NCBI GenBank assembly: GCA_964544115.1
Contig: CAZJBP010000071.1
Span: 1-18,621, forward strand
Direction: 5' to 3'
DNA from: CAZJBP01 sp964544115
GTDB lineage: Bacteria; Verrucomicrobiota; Kiritimatiellia; UBA8416; JADHWI01
DNA: 18,621 nucleotides
The position numbers and the translations under genes are program-made. Below the pieces are notes generated by a model. The model ran no database searches and had not been told where the DNA came from. It saw only the letters and a list, made by a program, of their open reading frames with translations. Positions 5,919 through 13,445 of the stretch are shown in pieces (position 1 is the first letter of the stretch; each line of letters starts with the position of its first letter).

Positions 5919-7913
5919 ATGATAGAAATTCGTGACGTCAGCATCCATTTCGGCACGCAGGAAGTGCTGGAACATGTCAGCCTGCAGGTCAACCGCGGCG
6001 AGCGGGTCGGCATTGTCGGCCCCAATGGCGCGGGCAAATCGACCCTGTTTGGACTGGTCACCGGCGAGCTGCTGCCGTACCGCGGCGACGTCTCGGTGGC
6101 GTCCGGGTGCCGCACGGGGTACGTCCGCCAGCAGCTGCCCGTCTGCGACGTCCACGAGTCGCTGGTGGACTTCGTCTGCGCCGGCGCGGGCGACCTCGCG
6201 GAGATGGAGCGGGTCATGGCCGATCTGTCGCACCGGCTTGCGGAGGCCGACGAGGTGGCCCAGCGGGCGCTGCTGCGAGAGCTCGGAGAGGTGCAGTCGT
6301 CGTTCGAGCACCGGGCGGGCTATTCGCTGATGGCGCGGGCGGAGGTGGCGCTGTGCGGGCTCGGGTTCGACCCGAACGCGCTGCGCCAGCCCATAGGAAC
6401 CTTCAGCGGCGGCTGGCGGATGCGCGCCGAGCTGGCGCGGGCCCTGATTGCCGACCCCGACCTCCTGCTGCTGGACGAGCCGTCCAACTACCTCGACATG
6501 CCGGCGATCGAGTGGCTCCAGAAGTGCCTGCGCGACTTCAAGGGCACGCTGCTGCTGATCTCGCACGACCGCTTCCTGCTGCGCTCGCTGACGACGCTCA
6601 CGGTGGAGGTGTGCGGGCTGGCGGTGACGCGCTACGCCGGCGGCTACGACTTCTACACCGTCGAGCGCGAGCGCCGCTACCGACAGCAGCTGGCGGCCAG
6701 CCAGAACCAGGATCGCAAGCGCGAGCAGCTGGAGCGGTTCATCGAGCGGTTCCGCGCGAAGAACACGCTGGCCACGCAGGCGCAGAGCCGGATCAAGCAG
6801 CTGGCGAAGATGGAAAAGATCGAGGTCATCCGGCCGGTCCAGACGCGGGGCCGCATCCGGCTGCGCACGCCGCCGCACTGCGGCGTGGAGATCGTGCGGC
6901 TGGACAGCGCCGGCCTCACCTACGACAGTCAGCGCTGGGTGCTGCGCGGGCTGGACCTGACGATCAGCCGCGGGGAAAAGGTCGCGCTGGTCGGCTATAA
7001 CGGCCTGGGCAAGACGACGCTGCTGCGGATGATCGCCGGGGCGCTGCCGCTGAGCGAGGGCCGGCGCGTGCTGGGGCACAAGGTCGTCGTCGGGTACCAG
7101 TCGCAGGACTTCGCGGAGACGATGGACCCCGACCGCACGGTGTTCGAGACGGTGCGCTCGGTGGCCGGGGACCTCACGGAGCAGCAGGTGCGCACGCAGC
7201 TCGGCGGCTTCGGGTTCTCCGGGGATGCGATCGAGAAGCGCGTCAACGTGCTCAGCGGCGGCGAGAAGATCCGCCTGGCGTTCGCGCGCCTGCTGGTCCA
7301 GCCGGTGAACCTGCTGATCCTCGACGAGCCGACCACGCACCTCGACATCCAGGCCTGCGAGGCGCTGGAGGAGGCGCTGCTGCTGTACACCGGCACGCTC
7401 TGCCTCGTGAGCCACGACATCGACTTTGTGAGGAAGGTGGCCACCGGCATCATCGCCATGACCCCGCCCGGCGTGACGCGCTACCCGGGCGGGTACGATT
7501 ACTATCATGAGAAGATGACCAGTGATCAGTCATCGGTGAGCGGTGGGAGGAATCCGGACGCCAAAGGGCAGAAGGAAGGCGTCAAGCGCACCACGGACAT
7601 TGGGCCGCAGACCAAGGACAAGGTCGACAAGAAGGAGCTCCGCCAGCAGCGAGCGGCCGAGCGACAGGCGCTGTACGACCAGACCAAGGATCTGAAGAAG
7701 GACGTGCGCCGCGCGGAACAGCAGGTGGCGGCGCTGGAGCCCGAGCGGGCCAAGGTGCTGGAGCAGCTTGCCAATCCCGCGCAAGTCAAAGACTTCATGG
7801 CCCTGAACCGCAAACTCCTCCACATCGAAGAAGAGATCAAGCGGTTCACGGAGCTCTGGGAGAAGTCTGCCCTGGCGCTGGAGAAGATCGAAGGGCGCGC
7901 GAAGGACGAGTGA
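5919..7913 (+). CDS. ABC-F family ATPase (Uup/YheS-like)
   Basis: A 664-residue soluble protein with two ABC ATPase domains and no membrane segment. Domain 1 has Walker A GPNGAGKST (about 34-42), signature SGGWRMRAELARAL (about 163) and Walker B LLLDEPSNYLD (about 183-193). A charged interdomain linker is followed by domain 2 with GYNGLGKTT (about 359), LSGGEKIRLAFARLL (about 445) and LLILDEPTTHLD (about 465). The C-terminus (about 565-660) is a Glu/Lys/Arg-rich coiled coil like that of Uup and YheS. Family members bind the ribosomal E site and relieve stalled or inhibited ribosomes; some give antibiotic resistance. The ATG at 5919 is chosen because domain homology begins at MIEIRDVSIHF; an in-frame start at 5862 would add 19 unlikely residues. 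The linker before the coiled coil is partly encoded by an intergenic-type repeat (7516-7544). Confidence 0.93.
   Translation: MIEIRDVSIHFGTQEVLEHVSLQVNRGERVGIVGPNGAGKSTLFGLVTGELLPYRGDVSVASGCRTGYVRQQLPVCDVHESLVDFVCAGAGDLAEMERVMADLSHRLAEADEVAQRALLRELGEVQSSFEHRAGYSLMARAEVALCGLGFDPNALRQPIGTFSGGWRMRAELARALIADPDLLLLDEPSNYLDMPAIEWLQKCLRDFKGTLLLISHDRFLLRSLTTLTVEVCGLAVTRYAGGYDFYTVERERRYRQQLAASQNQDRKREQLERFIERFRAKNTLATQAQSRIKQLAKMEKIEVIRPVQTRGRIRLRTPPHCGVEIVRLDSAGLTYDSQRWVLRGLDLTISRGEKVALVGYNGLGKTTLLRMIAGALPLSEGRRVLGHKVVVGYQSQDFAETMDPDRTVFETVRSVAGDLTEQQVRTQLGGFGFSGDAIEKRVNVLSGGEKIRLAFARLLVQPVNLLILDEPTTHLDIQACEALEEALLLYTGTLCLVSHDIDFVRKVATGIIAMTPPGVTRYPGGYDYYHEKMTSDQSSVSGGRNPDAKGQKEGVKRTTDIGPQTKDKVDKKELRQQRAAERQALYDQTKDLKKDVRRAEQQVAALEPERAKVLEQLANPAQVKDFMALNRKLLHIEEEIKRFTELWEKSALALEKIEGRAKDE
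7516..7544. repeat. Intergenic-type word repeat inside the ABC-F coding sequence
   Basis: CAGTGATCAGTCATCGGTGA begins at 7518 and matches CAGTTATCAGTGATCGGTTA at 2121-2140 with three differences over those 20 bases. At 2121 it is non-coding. Here it is translated as a Ser/Asp/Gly-rich stretch (TSDQSSVSGG) in the linker between the second ATPase domain and the coiled coil, without breaking the frame. Confidence 0.6.
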
Positions 7914-7997
7914 GGCGGAGGCAGGGCCTTGCTGCGTGGACTCGTGCAACTCGCGTTTCGGCTTGATGCTGAGGAACGTTCAACGCATCATCGCGCC

Positions 7998-8327
7998 GTG
8001 GTTAAGGTGTCAGAAATCCGCAGGTTCGTGAGCGCTATCGCTCGGGAGTTCAAGCCCGAACGCGTGGTCCTGTTTGGCTCGTACGCGCGCGGCGAGGCCA
8101 CAGAGGACAGTGATGTGGATCTGCTCGTTGTCATGCAGCACGACGGCGATGCTGTCGAACAGGCGCTCGAGATTCGTCGTCGGATTGACCGGGCGTTTCC
8201 CTTGGATCTGATCGTGAAGGGGCCGCAAGAGACCCGCAAGCGGCTGAGGCAGAATGACGCCTTCGTGTCATCGATCTTCGAGGCGGGGAAGATCCTGTAT
8301 GAACGACCTCGTCAAACAGTGGTTTGA
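7998..8327 (+). CDS. MNT-type nucleotidyltransferase domain protein
   Basis: A minimal DNA-polymerase-beta-fold nucleotidyltransferase of about 109 residues. The signature GSYARGEATEDSDVDLLV supplies the GSxxxG loop and two metal-binding aspartates, and LDLIVKG probably supplies the third acidic strand. Family knowledge: MNT proteins paired with HEPN partners act as antitoxins, in studied cases (MntA/HepT) by adding AMP to the HEPN toxin. The start is uncertain. GTG at 7998 fits the usual family N-terminus (MVKVSEIRRF) but has no clear ribosome binding site. A TTG at 7929 has GGAGG seven bases upstream and would add 23 residues, including a stretch over a GAACGTTCAACG repeat word. It follows the ABC-F gene and its end overlaps the HEPN gene by 29 bases. 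Confidence 0.85.
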   Translation: MVKVSEIRRFVSAIAREFKPERVVLFGSYARGEATEDSDVDLLVVMQHDGDAVEQALEIRRRIDRAFPLDLIVKGPQETRKRLRQNDAFVSSIFEAGKILYERPRQTVV

Positions 8328-8679
8328 GAAGGCTGAAGGTGACTACTGCACGGCGCTGCGTGAGTTCCGCGCCCGCAAGCAGCCGAACTACGACGCGGTC
8401 TGCTTCCATGCGCAGCAGTGCATTGAGAAGTACCTGAAGGGCGTCCTGCAACTCCACGGCCTGCCGTTTGCTAAGACGCATGATCTTTCGGTGCTCCTGA
8501 AGGCCTGTGTCGAGAGATACCCATTATGGGCCGCCAACAGGGACGACATGGAGTGCCTTTCCCAGTATGCGGTCCTGTGCCGGTATCCGGGTGAAGGGAG
8601 CTCGCGTGAGAAGGCCGGACTCGCGGTGGCGGCCATGAAGCGTGCGAGGGCCGAGATTCGTGAGGCGCTCTGTCTGTAG
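8299..8679 (+). CDS. HEPN domain protein, partner of the MNT protein
   Basis: A 126-residue mostly helical protein of the HEPN family (PF05168-like). The hallmark helix CFHAQQCIEKYLKGVLQLHG (about 34-53) and the following KTHDLSVLL are clear. The ATG at 8299 lies inside the end of the nucleotidyltransferase gene, so the two are translated together. Family knowledge: HEPN proteins paired with MNT partners include RNA-cutting toxins with an R-x4-6-H active site. I do not see that motif; the nearest candidate, RYPGEGSSREK, lacks the histidine. It may therefore be a non-nuclease HEPN, or a toxin whose active site I cannot place. Whether this pair is a true toxin-antitoxin system is inference from the pairing. 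Confidence 0.85.
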   Translation: MNDLVKQWFEKAEGDYCTALREFRARKQPNYDAVCFHAQQCIEKYLKGVLQLHGLPFAKTHDLSVLLKACVERYPLWAANRDDMECLSQYAVLCRYPGEGSSREKAGLAVAAMKRARAEIREALCL

Positions 8680-8736
8680 GGCCTTCTAGCCCGCTTTCAA
8701 ATCGCCGGCGCGACACGGCTGAACAAATTGTGCCGG

Positions 8737-8756
8737 ATAACTCGACTCCGAGTTAT
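8737..8756. promoter_or_regulatory. Perfect 8-base inverted repeat upstream of the GH32 gene
   Basis: ATAACTCG and CGAGTTAT flank the four bases ACTC, and outer CCGG words (8733-8736 and about 8760-8763) add loose symmetry. It lies about 60 bases before the GH32 start with no T-run after it, so an operator or mRNA hairpin is more likely than a terminator. The remainder of this 138-base gap shows nothing clear. Confidence 0.35.
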
Positions 8757-8817
8757 GTTCCGGTTGAATCATACCTCGCGATGATTGATGAGGCGCGGCA
8801 ATAGGGAGACTATCGTC

Positions 8818-10902
8818 ATGCTGAACGAACCGCACTATCCGCGGTATCATCTTGCGCCACCGGTGGGATGGATGAACGATCCGCACCCGATCTTCTTCAA
8901 GGGCGCCTACCACGTCTTTTACCAGTACTCATTCCTGCCGAACGACCCGTACGGCGGCCCGCACTGCTGGGGCCACGCGATGAGCAGGGACCTGGTGCAC
9001 TGGGAACACCTGCCGCCGGCGATTACACCCAAGGATCATGGCATCGCAGCGGACCGGCACATCTGGTCGGGCTGCCTGGTGGATCACCAGGGCGTGGGTA
9101 CCGCGATCTACACGATCGAGAACCTCGACGTCTGGACCAGCACGAGCACGGATGACGACTTGCGCGCGTTCAAGAAGCAGGACGCCAACCCCGTCATCAA
9201 GGGCCCGCCGCCGGAGCCTGGGGTCCTGGCCGAGATGCGCGACCCCTGGGTCTGGAAGGAGCCCGATGCCTGGTACCTGACCGTGGGTTCAGGAATGAAG
9301 GACAACAAGGGCTTCGTGCTGCCCCTTTACCGGTCGACCGATCTGATCCATTGGCAGTACCTTCACCCGCTCTACCAGGGCGATGCCTCCAAAGGTGATT
9401 CCACGTTCTGCGAGTGTCCGTTCTTCTTCCCGCTGGGGGACAAATATGTTCTGGCGTTGTCCGCGGAGGCAGCCTGGATGACGGGAACCTTCAAGGACCA
9501 TCGATTTGTGCCGGAGGAGCGCGGACGGCTGGACCACGGCCGCTTTTACGTGCCGCAAACGGTGCTGGACGGCAGGGGCAGGCGGATCATGTGGGGCTGG
9601 GCCATAGGTTGGAACGCCAACCCCGGCGAACGTGATGCACAGCGTCCTGCGGGTTGGGCGGGAGCGCAAACGTTGCCGCGAGTGATGTCGCTGGCAAAGG
9701 ACCATACGCTCCGGTTTGACCCGGCTCCGGAACTGGAGTCTCTGCGGGCAGAGCATTGCCGGGAAGAGAATCTGACCGTAGGGAAGGCGTCGGTACCGAT
9801 CAAGAACAGTCGCGGGATGCAGCTTGAACTGAACGTCGTCCTTGCGCCCGGTTCGGCCCAGCGGTGCGGCCTGGTCATCAGGGACACAGCGGAACTCCTG
9901 CGCATCACGTATGATGCGACCACCAAGGCTCTCCAATGCGCAGGTCACACGATCCCGCTGGCGCTGGAGCCGGGCGAAGACCTGGCGCTGCGCGTGTTTC
10001 TGGATAGATCCATCGTTGAGGTCTACGCCAATCGCAAGGTGTGCGTGACGGAAGGAATTCGTCCGAAAGATATCAACGCCGTGGACGTCGGGGTCTTTGC
10101 CGAGTCAGGCCAGGCGAAGGTGAAACAGCTCGATGTCTGGCAGATGCGATCGATCTGGGATTCGGTGGACGAGCACTGTGCGGCACTGGAGAAGGGCCTG
10201 TGGTGCGTGCCATCCCCAGAAGCGCTTGAGCCCGGAATGCTGCAGGCGTCCACGATGGAAGGAGCGGACACCATGCTTGCCTTCGCCGTGAGCCGGCAGG
10301 AGAAACTGTCCGACGCCTGCCAAAGCGCGGAGAAGGAATTGGAAGCGAACCCCGACGGGCCGAAGGCCGTCCATCTTCGTGAACTGCTGGACCGCGTCAG
10401 AAAGCGCGGCCTGATCGACAAGGCCTATGCGAAGGCTCTGGCTCGCAAACTGAAGGACCTGCCCAAGGATCCCGCCTGGCCAATGGTCGTCAGAAAGTTC
10501 AAGGCCAGCCGCCTGCAGCCCCCGGTAGCGGACATCGCGAAGGCCCGCCCTCCGCGGGCCGGCCTTCCGCGCAAGGTTCTGCCCTTCATGCCGGAATGCG
10601 AACTGGCGGACGTCCGCGGCATCCATGGCGGAGCCGATGGCACGATCTACGTTGAGGCGGACGTAACGTTGGACCGCGCCTATCGCGGCTTGCTGGCGTA
10701 CGGGTCGGACGGTCCTGTGAAGGTGTGGGTGAACGGCCGCACCGTTGACTGCAGGCCGCATGCCACAAACCCGGGACGCATCGGGGAATATATGAAGCCT
10801 GTTTCGTGGAGGAAGGGTGTGAATCGCATCAGCTTCGCGCTCGCCACCAACCACGGCCGGGCCTGGGGGGTGCAGGCGAGGGTGATGAGGCGCAGGGCAT
10901 AG
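8818..10902 (+). CDS. Glycoside hydrolase family 32 protein with C-terminal extension
   Basis: A 694-residue GH32 enzyme, expected to release fructose from sucrose, inulin, levan or similar fructosides. The three family motifs are WMNDP (18-22, nucleophile Asp21), MRDPW (140-144, Asp142) and ECP (199-201, acid/base Glu199). The usual C-terminal beta-sandwich follows, with LRVFLDRSIVEVYAN at about 391-405. Normal GH32 proteins end near residue 450-500; here about 240 more residues follow, first a charged helical part (about 446-580), then a second beta-rich domain (about 590-690) with VKVWVNG and SWRKGVNRISFAL, like the galactose-binding-type domains on other hydrolases. There is no signal peptide, so it is probably cytoplasmic. 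The ATG at 8818 has AGGGAG nine bases upstream and is preferred to one at 8785. Confidence 0.92.
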   Translation: MLNEPHYPRYHLAPPVGWMNDPHPIFFKGAYHVFYQYSFLPNDPYGGPHCWGHAMSRDLVHWEHLPPAITPKDHGIAADRHIWSGCLVDHQGVGTAIYTIENLDVWTSTSTDDDLRAFKKQDANPVIKGPPPEPGVLAEMRDPWVWKEPDAWYLTVGSGMKDNKGFVLPLYRSTDLIHWQYLHPLYQGDASKGDSTFCECPFFFPLGDKYVLALSAEAAWMTGTFKDHRFVPEERGRLDHGRFYVPQTVLDGRGRRIMWGWAIGWNANPGERDAQRPAGWAGAQTLPRVMSLAKDHTLRFDPAPELESLRAEHCREENLTVGKASVPIKNSRGMQLELNVVLAPGSAQRCGLVIRDTAELLRITYDATTKALQCAGHTIPLALEPGEDLALRVFLDRSIVEVYANRKVCVTEGIRPKDINAVDVGVFAESGQAKVKQLDVWQMRSIWDSVDEHCAALEKGLWCVPSPEALEPGMLQASTMEGADTMLAFAVSRQEKLSDACQSAEKELEANPDGPKAVHLRELLDRVRKRGLIDKAYAKALARKLKDLPKDPAWPMVVRKFKASRLQPPVADIAKARPPRAGLPRKVLPFMPECELADVRGIHGGADGTIYVEADVTLDRAYRGLLAYGSDGPVKVWVNGRTVDCRPHATNPGRIGEYMKPVSWRKGVNRISFALATNHGRAWGVQARVMRRRA

Positions 10903-11014
10903 AGGGGCGCGCTGGACATACTCCTCCGGCACCTCGTAGTAGGCTTTCACATCCGCCTGTAGGCGCAGAGCAGAACCAGCGTGGTAGAATACTTGCATAC
11001 GGGTTTCGGATTAC

Positions 11015-11032
11015 GCGACGATCACACGTCGC
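11015..11032. promoter_or_regulatory. Perfect 6-base inverted repeat upstream of the esterase gene
   Basis: GCGACG and CGTCGC flank ATCACA about 40 bases before the start at 11072. It could be an operator half-site pair or a leader hairpin. An AAGGAA ribosome binding site follows nearer the ATG. Confidence 0.3.
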
Positions 11033-11071
11033 CGCAGAATCTCGGGTGAATTCAGTGAAAGGAACTGGAAG

Positions 11072-12922
11072 ATGAAAGGTCTCTGTCGAGGTGTAATGGG
11101 AGCGCTGGTGGCGTGTGTGGCAGCGACGGCGATCCCGGCGGGCGGCGCGGTGAAACTGCCAAACATCATCGGCAGCAACATGGTGCTCCAGGCCGAGGCG
11201 CCGTTGCCGATCTGGGGCTGGGCGAATCAGGGCGAGAAGGTCACCGTCAGTTTTGCCGGGCAGAACAAGACAGCGACCGCCGGAAAAGACGGCAGGTGGA
11301 ATGTCGTGCTGGACAAGCTTCACGCCAACGACAACCCCCAGAAGATGATCGTCAAGGGCGACACCGAGATCATGCTGGAGAACGTGCTGGTGGGCGAGGT
11401 GTGGGTCGGGTCGGGTCAGTCGAACATGGAGATGGCGGTGGGTGGGTCGAAGGACGGTGCAGCGGAAACCGCCGCGGCACAGTATCCGGCGATGCGGCTG
11501 TTCTTGGTGCGCCAGGCGATCGCCAAGGTGCCCGCCGACGATGTCCTGGGCCAGTGGGTGGAGTGTTCGCCATCGACCGTGGGCAGCTTTTCGGCCGTCC
11601 TGTATTATTTCGGGCGCCGCCTGCACAACGATCTCAAGGTGCCGACGGGGCTGATCGCCTCGGCTTGGGGCGGGACGCGGATCGAGCCGTGGACGCCGCT
11701 GGAGGCGTTGGAGGCCCGGCCTGACTTTAAATCCTTAGCGGACATGGCCAAGGTGGCCGCCGGTGAAGCGTCAGCACCCTCCTGCCAGGACCCGACCGTG
11801 CTGTTCAACGGGATGATCCATCCGATCCTTCCGTTTGCCATTCGCGGAGTCACCTGGTATCAGGGCGAGAGCAACGTCATTCAGGGCGACGGGCCGCTCT
11901 ACGCCATGCGGCTGCAGGCCTTGATCAGCGGCTGGCGCACGGCATGGGGGCAGGGCGAGTTCCCGTTCCTGTTTGTGCAACTGGCGCCTTGGATCGGCTA
12001 CGAGTATGGCGAGCTACCCAAGACCTGGCAGGCCCAGGTGGATAGCTTGAAGATCCCCAGCACGGGGATGGCCGTCATCACGGACGTCACCGGCGACGTC
12101 AACGACATTCACCCGACGGACAAGCAGAGCGTCGGTACGCGGCTGGCGCTGTGGGCGCTGGCCAAGACCTACGGGCGCAAGGATGTCGTTTACTCCGGCC
12201 CGCTGTACAAGGCCATGAAGGTGGAAGGCGATAAGGCCGTCCTGAGCTTCGATCACGCCGATGGGCTCAAGAGCCGCGATGGCCAGGAACTCACGGAGTT
12301 CGAAATCGCGGGGGCGGACAAGAAGTTCGTGTCGGCCAAGGCCGTAGTCCAGGGCGACACGGTCGTGGTGACGGCCCCCGGCGTGACCCAGCCGGTGGCC
12401 GTCCGGTTCGGTTGGCACAATACGCCCAACCCGAACCTGTGCAACGGCGCGGGCCTGCCGGCCAGTCCGTTCCGCACGGACGATTGGTACAACAGCTTCA
12501 CGCTCGAAGAAAGTGTGTGCACCGGCAAGCCGGTGGAAACCTCGGGAGCCGTGAACCCGAACGAGAAGCCTGAGTTTGCGGTGGACGGCTATGGCGACAT
12601 CAAGAAGTTCTGGGGAACCATACCGGCCCCGCAGTGGCTTAAGGTCGACCTGCAAGGAGAGTTCACGGTAGATCGAATCACCATTCTGCCATACTGGGAC
12701 CACAAGCGTTACTACCAGTACACGATCGAGGTGTCCGGGGACGGGACGGAGTGGACAAAGGTCGTCGATGCCTCGCAGAACACCGACCCGGGAACGGAGG
12801 CAGGCTATACCCACACGTTCAATCCGATCACGGCCCGCTACGTGAAGGTGAACATGCTTAAGAACAGCGATAACCCCGCCATCCACCTTGTGGACTTGCG
12901 CGTGTACGAGGCCGGAAAGTGA
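11072..12922 (+). CDS. Secreted sialate O-acetylesterase family protein with F5/8C-type domain
   Basis: A 616-residue SGNH-fold carbohydrate esterase. Residues 1-26 form a signal peptide (KGLCRG, a hydrophobic core, then an Ala/Gly-rich cleavage region), so it acts outside the cytoplasm. The catalytic serine is Ser117 in GSGQSNME, YQGESN (263-268) matches the second conserved block, and DIHP (345-348) gives the Asp and His of the triad. The C-terminal part (about 485-614) is a discoidin or CBM32-like domain with IEVSGDGTEWTKV and ARYVKVNM, which in this family binds sugars. Family knowledge: relatives remove O-acetyl groups from sialic acid or, often in environmental bacteria, from plant polysaccharides such as xylan; no sialidase or nan genes occur here, so the substrate is open. 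An AAGGAA site sits seven bases before the ATG. Confidence 0.92.
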   Translation: MKGLCRGVMGALVACVAATAIPAGGAVKLPNIIGSNMVLQAEAPLPIWGWANQGEKVTVSFAGQNKTATAGKDGRWNVVLDKLHANDNPQKMIVKGDTEIMLENVLVGEVWVGSGQSNMEMAVGGSKDGAAETAAAQYPAMRLFLVRQAIAKVPADDVLGQWVECSPSTVGSFSAVLYYFGRRLHNDLKVPTGLIASAWGGTRIEPWTPLEALEARPDFKSLADMAKVAAGEASAPSCQDPTVLFNGMIHPILPFAIRGVTWYQGESNVIQGDGPLYAMRLQALISGWRTAWGQGEFPFLFVQLAPWIGYEYGELPKTWQAQVDSLKIPSTGMAVITDVTGDVNDIHPTDKQSVGTRLALWALAKTYGRKDVVYSGPLYKAMKVEGDKAVLSFDHADGLKSRDGQELTEFEIAGADKKFVSAKAVVQGDTVVVTAPGVTQPVAVRFGWHNTPNPNLCNGAGLPASPFRTDDWYNSFTLEESVCTGKPVETSGAVNPNEKPEFAVDGYGDIKKFWGTIPAPQWLKVDLQGEFTVDRITILPYWDHKRYYQYTIEVSGDGTEWTKVVDASQNTDPGTEAGYTHTFNPITARYVKVNMLKNSDNPAIHLVDLRVYEAGK

Positions 12923-12992
12923 TTGCCGTGGTCCTTGCGTAGGGGCAAATGGACGCACCAACAGAGGGTAACGGGACGTTACACGGCAAGCA

Positions 12993-13355
12993 TCAGGGCT
13001 CTTCTCCGCCTGCCTGCCGTAGGCGCGTCGGCGCGGGCACGCCCTCCGTCCGGCGCTCGTACTCTTCCTCCGCGCGTTCGTCCGCGACGTGCCGTTCCGC
13101 ATGTGCGACCTGCTCCTGCTGCCCCGGAAGCGCGGGCACTTGTTCGACCAGCTCAGATGCCTGCGCCAGCAGGGACGGGATCGTCAGCGTCACGGAAAGA
13201 ATCATGACGAGGAAGAGGAGTGTGAAGACGACGATGATCGCGAGGTTGCGCTTAACACCCCGCGCTTCCACACGCGGTCTCTCTCCCGCGAAGGACCGGC
13301 TCACGGGGAGCGGCGGATCGTTGACCGCACCGGGGTGGATGTCGCGTTCTTTCAT
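12993..13355 (-). pseudogene. Truncated AI-2E family (PerM-like) permease remnant
   Basis: An open frame of 120 residues on the minus strand contains RVEARGVKRNLAIIVVF, one strong membrane span (LAIIVVFTLLFLVMILSVTL) and ASELVEQVPALPGQQEQ. This order (GVxR, membrane span, amphipathic ELVEQVPAL) is typical of the second membrane segment of AI-2E transporters, which usually have 330-400 residues and 7-8 spans. After that the sequence is charged and ends, so most of the protein is missing. The ATG at 13355 has no ribosome binding site. It lies just downstream of typA on the same strand. I read it as a decayed fragment; a small expressed membrane protein is possible. The flanks 12923-12992 and 13356-13445 show no further gene. 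Confidence 0.4.
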
Positions 13356-13445
13356 CGTGATGAGCCGCAGTCGCGACGGCGGCGATCAGGAACGAGGACA
13401 GCCCGTAACCGAGCGGGCCGCGTCGACCACAGCGATGACCGATAG

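Noticed and set aside
4532..5935. A 467-residue open frame on the plus strand opposite nahK
   Set aside because: The minus strand carries all kinase motifs in order; this frame is an antisense shadow with Arg/Val-rich low-complexity content and runs into the divergent promoter region.
5775..7508. A 577-residue open frame on the minus strand opposite the ABC-F gene
   Set aside because: It is rich in Arg, His, Gln and Leu with no recognisable motif, a composition typical of the antisense of a high-GC gene, while the plus strand has complete ABC-F motifs.
11072..12922. A sialic acid utilisation locus based on the esterase annotation
   Set aside because: No sialidase, NanA, NanK or sialic acid transporter is present, and this esterase family often acts on other acetylated glycans.
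12014..13102. A 362-residue minus-strand frame opposite the esterase
   Set aside because: It overlaps the conserved esterase and F5/8C domains in antisense and shows no family signature.
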